Source: Limnohabitans sp.
GTDB lineage: Bacteria > Pseudomonadota > Gammaproteobacteria > Burkholderiales > Burkholderiaceae_C
DNA length: 64,000 bases
Direction of reading: 5' to 3'
Assembly (NCBI GenBank): GCA_024642215.1
Contig: JAHEBO010000084.1
Location: forward strand, 61,447-125,446
The notes below the pieces were generated by a model that worked only from the letters and a program-made list of their open reading frames with translations, was not told the origin of the DNA and searched no databases. Both the position numbers and the translations under genes were made by a program. Below, one piece after another: positions 36,023-44,114 of the stretch (the first letter of the stretch is position 1; each line of letters opens with the position of its first letter).

Positions 36023-36361
36023 ATGCAAAAGCAGTACTTTCAGTACACGGGGCTTCACACTTGGATGAATGTTGTTCTGTCTGTCGTGGTCTTGTCGAGT
36101 CCCTCGATTGCTTCCGCCGATGCCATTAGCCCGGCATTAACATTGGGAAATGATGACACGTCTTTTGTCTTCATGGGGACCTGCCCCAATGGCGCCATGT
36201 ACCGGTTGATATCTTATGAGAAATGGGTAGACGGTACTGCTTTGTCGTTTTACGACTATGAGGGTCCAGCAGGACAGGGCACCATTCACACGAAGACGCC
36301 GCCTAAAACCATCGCGGTCCGTGTGTGTCGAGCATTGGCAGAAATCAGAAATGATTCTTGA
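36023..36361 (+). CDS. Hypothetical secreted protein, 112 aa
   Basis: Not recognised. An N-terminal hydrophobic stretch (MNVVLSVVVLSSPSIASADA) looks like a signal peptide with cleavage after ASA. The mature part has two cysteines (GTCPNGAMYRLISYEKW and RVCRALAEI) that could form a disulfide, so a small periplasmic protein is likely. The true start could be the internal Met at residue 15. It sits alone between divergent arsC and the convergent histidine kinase gene. Confidence 0.6.
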   Translation: MQKQYFQYTGLHTWMNVVLSVVVLSSPSIASADAISPALTLGNDDTSFVFMGTCPNGAMYRLISYEKWVDGTALSFYDYEGPAGQGTIHTKTPPKTIAVRVCRALAEIRNDS

Positions 36362-36448
36362 GTTGCCATGAAATACGTTTCTATCGCGTACAAATTTTAG
36401 AGAAGCCCACGGCGCACAAGATTGAACAAGTCTTGAAAAATACCAAAA

Positions 36449-38236
36449 TCATTCAGAAGAGAGACTCTTTGAAACAAACGACTCAATGGTCTGAATGTCA
36501 GTAGGCTTGTAAATCACGTGGATGTTCAATTGGTCAAATAGCTGCAAGTGTTGTGGCGATGTATCTGCCGTCACAATACAAGCAGGTATGTCTTCGTTGA
36601 ACTCTTCGCGCAATTTTTGAATGAAGAAAATGCCATTTCGCTCACCTAAGCGAAAGTCGCTTAATATGAAATGAAGTTTTGGAATTTCCACCAGGTATTG
36701 TGAAAAATCATGCGCCTCATGCGGAATCAAGTAAACCGAATAGCCAGCTTTTGTAAAATATTGCGCATACGCATTTTTAAGTGAATAGTCATTTTCAATG
36801 ATGCCAATGTTCTTTTCGCTGGCGTTGTTTTGAGTTTGATCTGGTATGACGCTAGCTGTGTGGTCACTACCGTGCTCAGAGTTCATTGGCACTCGATTCA
36901 TCCGTATTGCGTTGTCTAGCGCCACTGGATATTGAGTCTGAATGGTGAAAGCCGAACCTACACCCAATTCTGATTGAACAGTGCATTCGCCGCCAATCTT
37001 CTGCACAATTCGGTACACAATTGAGAGGCCAAGCCCTAGCCCGTCGTGATGCGATCTGGAGTGCTCCGATCGATAAAATTCTTTGAAAATTACGGGTAAG
37101 TCTTCTTCAGGAATGCCGTGTCCCGTATCTTTTACGCAGAATCTCAACTGACCGTTGTTGTTTTCAAAGCGGAGTGAAATGGAACCGGCATCGGTGTATT
37201 GAATGGCATTCGCTAAGAGATTTCGCAGGATTTGTTCAATCAGTTGAGGGTCACCTTTTGCAACGATTTCAGGGTACTCTAAAGTCAGTTTCAGATTTTT
37301 CTCTTTGCACAAATCTGCAAAGTTAGACTCTAATTCTTTTGCCAATTGAGCGACTTTAAAATCAACGTGACGTGGCGAAAAACCAGAATCCAATTTGCTG
37401 ATGTCTAGCAGCGTGTTAAACATTTTGTTCAACACAGCGATGCTGTTTCGCATGCGAGAGAAAACCTTGTTTTCATAATCTGGCAAATTTTTTGTATCAA
37501 TCATGTCTACAAAGATATTGATCGATTGCATGGGTTGTCTTAAATCATGACTGGCAGTGGCAATGAATTCTGATTTGGCCGTGTTGGCCGCAATCGACGC
37601 GTTCTTTTCTGCCACAAGTTGATCAATCATCGCGTCATTTTTGAGTCGCAAAGAAAATGACTTTTCCCATGATCTTGAAAAAAGGACAGCCATTTTGATG
37701 GCCAGGTAAAAAGCCACCATCGAGCCAATTGGGATGGGCCAAAAAATGAACTTGTAATGCGAGACGATGAACAGAAGTTCAGGTATTTTCAGCGGCAATA
37801 CAAAGTAATTGAACGACTTCCAGCTGACACAATAGCCGACCATGCCCACAAAAAGAATGGTCAAACTGATGATTTGGTAAATCAAATAATTGGCTGGATC
37901 GGAGGTGTCGACAAAAATAAACCAACCCATGCCCCAGACTAATGTGACTGAACACAGTGCAATGTTCAGAAGCCGCATATTGGTTTTGACATCGCCCTTT
38001 AGATCAATTCGCTTGATCAAGAAAAACCGTGCAATGACCACGATGGCCATCACTCCAAACCATGCGTTGAAGAGGAGGTTGTCCGTTGTATGCAGATACA
38101 AAGGGATGCAAAGCAGAGGCGCCAAAACCGTGGCGATGGTGCTCGATTTGGCAAAGCTGTGCATGTACTGCAGCTTTTCAGTGGCCACAAGCTGTTCAAA
38201 ATTGGGCAGATCAGCTTGGAGATTTTCAGTGGTCAT
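36449..38236 (-). CDS. Hybrid sensor histidine kinase with C-terminal receiver
   Basis: Inner-membrane sensor kinase of 595 residues. About six membrane segments occupy residues 30-200 without a large periplasmic loop, so the signal may be sensed in the membrane. The phosphorylated His is in ATASHDLRQPMQSINIFVD near residue 231. ATP-binding N and G boxes are RNLLANAIQYTDAG and DGLGLGLSIVYRIV. A receiver domain from about residue 475 has the phospho-acceptor Asp in FILSDFRLGERNG. It lies 32 bp downstream of the LuxR-type regulator gene, its probable partner. The signal is unknown. Confidence 0.9.
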   Translation of the reverse strand: MTTENLQADLPNFEQLVATEKLQYMHSFAKSSTIATVLAPLLCIPLYLHTTDNLLFNAWFGVMAIVVIARFFLIKRIDLKGDVKTNMRLLNIALCSVTLVWGMGWFIFVDTSDPANYLIYQIISLTILFVGMVGYCVSWKSFNYFVLPLKIPELLFIVSHYKFIFWPIPIGSMVAFYLAIKMAVLFSRSWEKSFSLRLKNDAMIDQLVAEKNASIAANTAKSEFIATASHDLRQPMQSINIFVDMIDTKNLPDYENKVFSRMRNSIAVLNKMFNTLLDISKLDSGFSPRHVDFKVAQLAKELESNFADLCKEKNLKLTLEYPEIVAKGDPQLIEQILRNLLANAIQYTDAGSISLRFENNNGQLRFCVKDTGHGIPEEDLPVIFKEFYRSEHSRSHHDGLGLGLSIVYRIVQKIGGECTVQSELGVGSAFTIQTQYPVALDNAIRMNRVPMNSEHGSDHTASVIPDQTQNNASEKNIGIIENDYSLKNAYAQYFTKAGYSVYLIPHEAHDFSQYLVEIPKLHFILSDFRLGERNGIFFIQKLREEFNEDIPACIVTADTSPQHLQLFDQLNIHVIYKPTDIQTIESFVSKSLSSE

Positions 38237-38268
38237 GACAAACTAGCGTTGACGTCATTCAATGCGGA

Positions 38269-38898
38269 TCAAATGCCCAGCAACTGGTGTTTTTGAGCTT
38301 TCAACACCGCTTGCGTTCGATTGAAAACCCGCAATTCTTTGAAGATCTGGTTGATGTGGATTTTGACAGTTTGTTCTTTGATCTCTAGGTAATCAGCAAT
38401 GATTTTATTGGGATGCCCTAGTGAGATGAGGTGCAGGACTTCCAGTTGTCTCTGTGTGAGTCTGAAATCTGGCTGCTCTTCTGTGGCAAGAACGACGGTT
38501 GACTTGGGGCTGAACTCAAAGAGTTTTTGCAATTTGTTGTAGATGCTGAGGGACGTGCTGTTTTTAGAAACAAACAGGGTTGCGCCAGCGGCTACGGCTC
38601 GGGGTTCCCATGTGAGCGATTCAAGTCCAGAAATGGATACCACGTGCTCGACGTTGGGTTTTTGTTTAAATACCTTGATACCCGCCAAGCCACTGAGCCC
38701 CGGCATTTTGACGTCCAACAACACAACCCAGACTTTGTCCATGGCATCGACCCATTCAAGGCCTTCGCTGGCATTGCTTGCGGTGAATACACCGATGTCC
38801 AAGCTGCTGAATTCTCGTGTGAGGATCTCTCCCAACGCCTCCCGATAGACAGGGTGATCGTCAATGATCAATAGTGCATTGGAGTGTTGATTCGTCAT
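38269..38898 (-). CDS. NarL/LuxR-family response regulator
   Basis: Two-component response regulator of 209 residues. The N-terminal receiver has acidic residues in LLIIDDHPVYREALGE and the phospho-acceptor Asp in VVLLDVKMPGLSGL near residue 62. The C-terminal LuxR helix-turn-helix is LTQRQLEVLHLISLGHPNKIIADYLEIKEQTVKIHINQI. It is transcribed before the hybrid kinase gene, so both form one system. The 188-bp region upstream (38899-39086) is shared with a divergent Bug receptor gene, a possible target. Confidence 0.92.
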   Translation of the reverse strand: MTNQHSNALLIIDDHPVYREALGEILTREFSSLDIGVFTASNASEGLEWVDAMDKVWVVLLDVKMPGLSGLAGIKVFKQKPNVEHVVSISGLESLTWEPRAVAAGATLFVSKNSTSLSIYNKLQKLFEFSPKSTVVLATEEQPDFRLTQRQLEVLHLISLGHPNKIIADYLEIKEQTVKIHINQIFKELRVFNRTQAVLKAQKHQLLGI

Positions 38899-39086
38899 AG
38901 CTCAGGACATGTTAGCTGTTGCCATGTTAATTTCAATGAAACTTAGGTTATAGATGGTGCAAAATGGATTTTACGATTGGCTTTGCAAAAGCCATCATTG
39001 AGTGCTCTTGCTGTGGTTGTTTTGTTCACGGCCATTCCATGAAAATAAAGTCTCTCCAAATTCTGCGTGCTTAAGGGTTTTAAAAC

Positions 39087-40070
39087 ATGTCAAATTTAGA
39101 CCAACAAGATAGACGCCATTTCATTCAAGGTGTTGGCGCACTTTGTGTTTTTGGGGCTAGTCATGGCCTAGGCATGGCGCAAGATCGTGCAATTAAGTTT
39201 GTCGTGCCCAATCCAGCCGGTGGACTGCCAGATACCGTCGCTCGCGTTTTTGCCCAAAAGCTGACTGAAAAGTTAGGGCAGTCCGTGATTGTGGACAACA
39301 GGCCCGGTGCCAACGGCATGATTGCGGCACAAGTGCTGACCAATGGCCCCAAAGACGGTTCGGTTTTTTTGGTGGCCGACGGCTCCATGTTCTCGATCAA
39401 TCCACATTTGTACAAGTCGCTGAGTTATGACTACCGGCGAGACTTTTTGCCAGTTTCACTCGCAGCCAGCGCGCCACTGTATTTAGCGGCCCATCCTCGC
39501 ATCAAGGCCAATAACTTGCGCGAACTCATTGCCATGATCAAAAGCAAGCCAGGCGAGTTGACATATGGCTCATCGGGCGTTGGCAGTACACACCATCTGT
39601 CAATGGAAGCTTTCAAGACAGCACTGTCGCTGGACATTCAGCACATACCGTTCAAAGGGTCTGGTCAATCGGTGCCCGCTTTGATCGGCGGACAAGTGGA
39701 CATGCTTTTTTCAGCCTTGCCTTCATTGTCAGGCTTCGTTAAAACAGGCCAGGTCCGCTTGTTGGGCAACAATTCTGCCAAACGGTCTTCGCAAGAACCC
39801 AATGTGCCAGCCATTGCGGAGATCCTTTCGGGCTATGATTTTTCACCCACCATTGGTGTCTTTGCGGCAGCGGGAACACCACAGTCAGTGATTGACAAAA
39901 TGAGTGCAGAGATCGCCAAGGTTGCCAGAATGCCCGAGACAGTTCAAACATTGAGCAATGCGGGCGTAGAAGCTGTTGGCGGCAGTGTGACAGAACATGG
40001 CAAAGTGATCGCCAGTGAAAACGAACGCTTCGGCAAAGCTGTCGTTGCTGCTGGTATCAAACCTGAATAA
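39087..40070 (+). CDS. Bug-family periplasmic receptor
   Basis: Bug/TctC-type solute receptor of 327 residues. The N-terminus has RRHFIQGVGALCVFG, a twin-arginine-like signal, with cleavage near GMAQD. Family blocks include KFVVPNPAGGLPDTVARVFAQKL, DNRPGANGMIAAQ and HIPFKGSGQSVPALIGGQVDML. Its stop codon overlaps the SRAP gene start (TAATG at 40068-40072). It is divergent from the two-component genes. The ligand is unknown and no transporter membrane subunits are near. Confidence 0.88.
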   Translation: MSNLDQQDRRHFIQGVGALCVFGASHGLGMAQDRAIKFVVPNPAGGLPDTVARVFAQKLTEKLGQSVIVDNRPGANGMIAAQVLTNGPKDGSVFLVADGSMFSINPHLYKSLSYDYRRDFLPVSLAASAPLYLAAHPRIKANNLRELIAMIKSKPGELTYGSSGVGSTHHLSMEAFKTALSLDIQHIPFKGSGQSVPALIGGQVDMLFSALPSLSGFVKTGQVRLLGNNSAKRSSQEPNVPAIAEILSGYDFSPTIGVFAAAGTPQSVIDKMSAEIAKVARMPETVQTLSNAGVEAVGGSVTEHGKVIASENERFGKAVVAAGIKPE

Positions 40071-40711
40071 TGTGCACCAATTTCACACCTGTCCAAAAAC
40101 CTCAGTGGGTCAAGGATGCGTTTGACATTGACTTGCCTGCAGCCTATGCGGCAGAAACCTACCCTGGTTTTGCTGCGCCCATTGTTGTGCAAAGCCATCA
40201 AACAGGGCGAGTTGCTTGCGGTTTGGCCAAGTTCGGCTTGATTCCGGCTTGGGCCAAAGACGACAAAATAAGTCGGCACACCTACAACGCCCGAAGCGAA
40301 ACCGTCGCCGAAAAACCCAGCTATCGCACTGCCTGGCGGAAGCGGCAATTTGGCTTGGTGCTGGTCGAAAACTTCTTCGAGCCTCGTTATGAATCAGGAC
40401 GGGCAGTGCGCTGGAAAATCGGTCTTGCTTCAGGGGACCCGTTTGGCATAGCCTGCTTGTGGGATCGATGGACTGATCCGAGTACGGGGGAGTTGGTGGT
40501 TAGCTTTTCAATGCTGACAGTGAATGCCGATGAGCACCCCGTCATGAACCAGTTTCATCATCAAGGTGATGAAAAGCGTACGCCAGTGATCATTGCACCA
40601 GAACTTCACAAGGCATGGTTAGGTGCAGAGACAATGCTGGCGTCTAAATTCATGTCCTGGCAAAACATGCAAAGCCTTTATGCGCAAGCGTCACCCAGGC
40701 CATCTAATTGA
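40070..40711 (+). CDS. SRAP-domain protein (YedK/HMCES family)
   Basis: Member of the SOS-response-associated peptidase family, which protects abasic sites in single-stranded DNA by a covalent thiazolidine link through Cys2. The 213 residues begin MCTNFTPVQ, so Cys2 is present after Met removal. The Asn of the TYNARSETVAEKPSY block and a His in MNQFHHQGDEKRTPVII match the active-site set, although the usual HxRMP stretch is altered by extra residues. It starts within the stop of a Bug receptor gene, an unexpected translational coupling. Confidence 0.85.
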   Translation: MCTNFTPVQKPQWVKDAFDIDLPAAYAAETYPGFAAPIVVQSHQTGRVACGLAKFGLIPAWAKDDKISRHTYNARSETVAEKPSYRTAWRKRQFGLVLVENFFEPRYESGRAVRWKIGLASGDPFGIACLWDRWTDPSTGELVVSFSMLTVNADEHPVMNQFHHQGDEKRTPVIIAPELHKAWLGAETMLASKFMSWQNMQSLYAQASPRPSN

Positions 40712-40728
40712 TCCCTGTTTGAAATTCC

Positions 40729-41118
40729 TTAATCAATCGGAATAATCAGTGTAAAGCCAACAGAATTCCGCTTGATGACGGGCAAGAGTAAATATTTGTC
40801 AGTGTACCAAGCACCTAATGCGGACCCAATGGCGTGAGCCGCCATGTCCAGTTGTTGGCTGGAGCGTTTGCCTGTTTTGGCAATCTCATAATTTTGTTCA
40901 GCAATGACAATGACCGTGCTGATGCCAAAGCCAATCCAGGCTCTATTTTCTGAGTCACCATACAGGTGTGTGATGTAACCTGCCATGGCTGCACCACTGG
41001 CCAGATGACTGAATTCACTGGTGAACCCGTCACTGGCGTAACAGGGTGATGCGCTCAACCCGGACGCTAAGAGGACCCACGCAATGAAGGATTTTTTGAC
41101 GCAAAGATGCGTGATCAT
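40729..41118 (-). CDS. Hypothetical exported protein (YfiM-like), 129 aa
   Basis: Not firmly recognised; resembles small YfiM/DUF2279-like exported proteins. A signal peptide ends near SPCYASD. The mature protein has Gly/Ala-rich helices (EFSHLASGAAMAGYITHLYG and LDMAAHAIGSALGAWYTDKYL) that may lie in or on a membrane. Its ATG overlaps the stop of the upstream gene (TAATG at 41116-41120), so expression is coupled to the 152-aa neighbour. Confidence 0.65.
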   Translation of the reverse strand: MITHLCVKKSFIAWVLLASGLSASPCYASDGFTSEFSHLASGAAMAGYITHLYGDSENRAWIGFGISTVIVIAEQNYEIAKTGKRSSQQLDMAAHAIGSALGAWYTDKYLLLPVIKRNSVGFTLIIPID

Positions 41119-41576
41119 TACTTTCGACCCTGCGTCTGCATTGAATTCCTGACTTGTTCGAGATACTCACCAAAATCGAAATCGGGACCTTGTTCATAAG
41201 CAATGGCCTGCCAGTGTCGATGCGATTCAGCCAGTTTTTTTTCTTTGTGTTTGATAGGACAAAAATATGATTCAGTGGCTTTGATGATTTCATAAACATA
41301 CGCAGCCACGCCTACGCCATATGCGCAATAGGTGCAGTGAAACTTTGAAACCCAGTCTAAATACTTCAGTTCTTGGCGGTCAAAGATGATGAAGTCACGG
41401 CGGGAAAATTTCTGAATGCCATAGATGGGAAAGCAAGTCCACTGATAGAACGAGACGCAAATGTCCAAAAACAAAATAGGAATGACCATGCTGTATATGA
41501 TGGGGCCCGTGATGAGATTGATAGGTCGCGACCGCTTGATCAGTGCAATCAGGCCGAGCTGATGGTTTGTTGACAT
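41118..41576 (-). CDS. Conserved hypothetical membrane protein, 152 aa
   Basis: Function unknown. The start is placed at the ATG at 41576 (MSTNHQLGLIALIKRSRP); the ORF track uses an upstream TTG. One or two hydrophobic segments (NLITGPIIYSMVIPILFLD) are followed by a soluble region. That region has a Cys-rich patch, FHCTYCAYGVGVAAYVYEII, and later SYFCPIKHKEKKLAESH. I have the impression this CxxC-plus-CPIKH pattern recurs in proteobacteria, but cannot name a family. The cysteines could bind a metal or Fe-S cluster. First gene of a two-gene unit; an FNR-like site lies 77 bp upstream. Confidence 0.7.
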   Translation of the reverse strand: MSTNHQLGLIALIKRSRPINLITGPIIYSMVIPILFLDICVSFYQWTCFPIYGIQKFSRRDFIIFDRQELKYLDWVSKFHCTYCAYGVGVAAYVYEIIKATESYFCPIKHKEKKLAESHRHWQAIAYEQGPDFDFGEYLEQVRNSMQTQGRK

Positions 41577-41652
41577 AGGTGATCTCACAGTCAAAGGTGT
41601 TTTATCGGAGCAGAGGGCAGTTTGAATTTTCCTTCATATTGCAGTATCACAC

Positions 41653-41666
41653 TTGACCTAAGTCAA
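41653..41666. promoter_or_regulatory. FNR/Anr-like box
   Basis: TTGACctaaGTCAA, a perfect dyad matching the CRP-FNR consensus TTGAN-N4-NTCAA. It lies between divergent transcription units: 77 bp from the 152-aa membrane protein and 131 bp from rubrerythrin. Oxygen-responsive control of the rubrerythrin-rubredoxin genes would make sense. Confidence 0.65.
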
Positions 41667-41796
41667 TTAACCGGTTTGCATCTGGCACGCTTAAGAAAAC
41701 TATCAAGCAATTAGCAACGTTCAATTGGCCTAAGCATGGTGAGATCTCTACCATGGAGTCTGTCATGATTCATTTCATTCACTTTAGGAGATTCAA

Positions 41797-42285
41797 ATGA
41801 CTGCACCCATCCGCCCCGTTATCAAAACCATGGCCAACCTTGAGGCTGCCTTTGCTGGTGAATCGATGGCCCACATCAAGTACCGCTACTTTGCCAAGCT
41901 TGCTCGTGAAATGGGCGATGAAGAAACAGCTCGTACTTTTGAGGAAACTGCAGATCAAGAGGTGATGCACGCTTTTGGGCACCTGGACTTGCTTTATCCT
42001 AAAGCCTCTATGACGGCTGCCAAAGCTTTGCAAATTGCCATTGATGGCGAAACATATGAGTACACCGAAATGTATCCAAGCTTTCGTCAAACAGCTGAAG
42101 CTGAAGGCAATGCAGCAGCTGTGGCCGAAATGAACGAGCAAATTGAAGAGTCAAAGGAACATGCGGCACAATTTACCGCCACGTTGGTGAAAGCTCAAAA
42201 ACGTTTTGCCGCCTTGGCCAAAGTAGAAGAGCGTCATGCCAACCATTACCAAGCACAGCTCAACAAAGTCAAATCAGCAACTTGA
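41797..42285 (+). CDS. Rubrerythrin without rubredoxin domain
   Basis: Ferritin-like di-iron protein of 162 residues, predicted to reduce hydrogen peroxide in the cytoplasm. The di-iron ligands are visible in LEAAFAGESMAHIKYRYFA, ETADQEVMHAFGHLDLL and a C-terminal EERHANHYQAQL. Classical rubrerythrin has a C-terminal rubredoxin domain, which is missing here, and a separate rubredoxin gene follows 47 bp downstream. AGGAG precedes the ATG. The two gene products probably form one peroxide-reducing pair. Confidence 0.92.
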   Translation: MTAPIRPVIKTMANLEAAFAGESMAHIKYRYFAKLAREMGDEETARTFEETADQEVMHAFGHLDLLYPKASMTAAKALQIAIDGETYEYTEMYPSFRQTAEAEGNAAAVAEMNEQIEESKEHAAQFTATLVKAQKRFAALAKVEERHANHYQAQLNKVKSAT

Positions 42286-42332
42286 AAAAATTCTCATCCA
42301 TCATTTAACAAATTGAACATAGGTCATAAAAC

Positions 42333-42512
42333 ATGAGTCACAACAACTTTAAAACTTACATTTGCATCGTTTGCGGTTTTGTCTATGACGAAGCCATTGG
42401 CCGTGTAGAAGATGGGATTGCACCCGGAACATTGTGGACAGATGTGCCCGAAGACTGGACCTGCCCAGACTGCGGTGTGGCCAAAGCCGACTTCGAAGTT
42501 GTTTCGATCTAA
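42333..42512 (+). CDS. Rubredoxin (not in ORF track)
   Basis: Small iron electron carrier of 59 residues, missed by the ORF list because of its length. It reads [20 protein letters not shown] at the start. The iron is held by two Cys knuckles, CIVCG (residues 11-15) and CPDCG (residues 44-48), with the conserved aromatic PEDWTCP between. It follows rubrerythrin by 47 bp and should be its electron donor. An ACR3-type exporter gene follows after 60 bp. Confidence 0.95.
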   Translation: MSHNNFKTYICIVCGFVYDEAIGRVEDGIAPGTLWTDVPEDWTCPDCGVAKADFEVVSI

Positions 42513-42572
42513 ACACTTTGCTTGTGCATTGAAAATCAGCGAGCGATTTGGCCCAAAGTTGAGGCTTTTAAA

Positions 42573-43646
42573 ATGAAACAAGAAAAATCAGTTGCACCAA
42601 TGAGTGTGTTCGAACGTTACCTGACCGTATGGGTATTCCTTTGTATCCTCTCGGGCATTTCGCTGGGGCAGTTCTTTCCCAATGCATTTCAAGCCGTCGG
42701 CCGCATGGAAATTGCGCAGGTCAATTTGCCAGTCGGTTTGCTGATTTGGATCATGATCATACCCATGCTGATCAAGGTGGACTTTGGCGCTTTGCATGAG
42801 GTGCGTCAGCACGTCAAAGGCATTGGCGTGACGCTATTTGTGAATTGGTTGGTGAAGCCGTTTTCAATGGCATTGCTAGGCTGGTTTTTCATTCGCTATT
42901 TATTTGCACCTTTGTTGCCATCCGATCAAATTGACAGTTACATCGCTGGCTTGATCTTGTTGGCCGCTGCGCCATGCACAGCCATGGTGTTTGTATGGAG
43001 TCGCCTGACGGGTGGTGACCCTTTGTTTACCTTGTCTCAAGTGGCGCTCAATGACAGCATCATGGTGCTGGCATTTGCACCTTTGGTGGCGTTCTTATTG
43101 GGATTGTCTGCCATTACTGTTCCTTGGGACACACTTCTGACTTCTGTGGTTCTCTACATCATCATTCCAGTCATCTTTGCGCAGTACGTGCGAAAATTCC
43201 TTTTGGCCAAAGGTCCGCAGGCCTTTGACGCTGCCATGGCTCAAATTGGTCCTTGGTCCATCGCGGCACTGTTGGCCACCTTGGTGTTGTTATTCGCCTT
43301 TCAAGGCGAAGCCATTTTGCAACAGCCACTGGTGATTGCCTTGTTGGCCATCCCCATCCTTATTCAGGTGCTCTTTAATTCTGCGTTGGCGTATTGGCTC
43401 AACCGCGCTGTGGGCGAAAAGCACAATATCGCGTGTCCATCTGCACTCATTGGTGCTTCCAATTTTTTTGAGTTGGCTGTGGCGGCTGCCATCAGTTTGT
43501 TTGGCTTCAACTCAGGGGCCGCCTTGGCCACAGTGGTGGGTGTGTTGATTGAGGTGCCAGTGATGCTGTTGGTGGTTTATATTGTTAACAACTCGAAGGG
43601 CTGGTATGAACGAAATGACCGTCCTGGTACTTCACAAGCGTTGTGA
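42573..43646 (+). CDS. acr3: ACR3-family arsenite exporter
   Basis: Inner-membrane arsenite/antimonite efflux carrier of the BART/ACR3 family, 357 residues with about ten membrane segments. The start is the ATG at 42573 (GAGG before it); the ORF-track start lies 17 codons upstream. The essential Cys is in LAAAPCTAMVFVWSRLTGGDP near residue 146, and VKPFSMALLGWFFIRYLF and HNIACPSALIGASNFFELAVA are further family blocks. It follows rubredoxin, not an ArsR gene, so its regulation is unclear. ArsC at 35.6 kb would supply arsenite. Confidence 0.92.
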   Translation: MKQEKSVAPMSVFERYLTVWVFLCILSGISLGQFFPNAFQAVGRMEIAQVNLPVGLLIWIMIIPMLIKVDFGALHEVRQHVKGIGVTLFVNWLVKPFSMALLGWFFIRYLFAPLLPSDQIDSYIAGLILLAAAPCTAMVFVWSRLTGGDPLFTLSQVALNDSIMVLAFAPLVAFLLGLSAITVPWDTLLTSVVLYIIIPVIFAQYVRKFLLAKGPQAFDAAMAQIGPWSIAALLATLVLLFAFQGEAILQQPLVIALLAIPILIQVLFNSALAYWLNRAVGEKHNIACPSALIGASNFFELAVAAAISLFGFNSGAALATVVGVLIEVPVMLLVVYIVNNSKGWYERNDRPGTSQAL

Positions 43647-43710
43647 TCAGAATTTAATGTTGATCTGACCCTAATTAGCAAATTAGGTGACCCCGATTAG
43701 GTGATTTTCA

Positions 43711-44103
43711 TCATGAATTGATCATGTGAGTGGCCAAATCACTGAACTGCTGAATCAATGCGTTGCGAAAGTTGACGTCTTCAATTTGCTCAGTGAGCGC
43801 TTGTGTCATGCACAGCATCCATTCGTCTCGCTCTCTGACGCCAATTGGGTAAGGGCCATGCCTCATTCGAAGGCGAGGGTGTCCTTTTTTGGCAATGTAC
43901 AAATTAGGGCCGCCAAACCAGCCAGACAGATACTCAAACAACATGGTCTCGCTGCCCGACAAACTCTCTGGGTGTAGCCGACGAATGGCATGCGCTTCCG
44001 GCAACTGGTCCATCAGTTCATAGAAACGCTGGACCAGTTGTCTGACGGCAGATTCGCCGCCCAGTCGGTCGTAGGGCGTGGCTGAGGTCGATTGTGTCGT
44101 CAT
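43711..44103 (-). CDS. Group II truncated haemoglobin
   Basis: 2/2 haemoglobin of 130 residues from the ATG at 44103; the ORF-track start adds an unrelated leader. Group II features are GWFGGPNLYIAKKGHPRLRMRH, containing the proximal His, and ERDEWMLCMTQAL, containing the G8 Trp. Such proteins bind O2, NO or sulfide and are linked to oxidative and nitrosative stress. It lies 11 bp downstream of a Bug receptor gene on the same strand, so it is probably translated from the same mRNA. Confidence 0.92.
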   Translation of the reverse strand: MTTQSTSATPYDRLGGESAVRQLVQRFYELMDQLPEAHAIRRLHPESLSGSETMLFEYLSGWFGGPNLYIAKKGHPRLRMRHGPYPIGVRERDEWMLCMTQALTEQIEDVNFRNALIQQFSDLATHMINS

Positions 44104-44114
44104 GAATTCTCGGG

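Noticed and set aside
43581-43592. ATTGTTAACAA inside acr3 as a second GntR operator
   Set aside because: Lies in the coding end of an unrelated gene and is not a full palindrome in context; probably chance.
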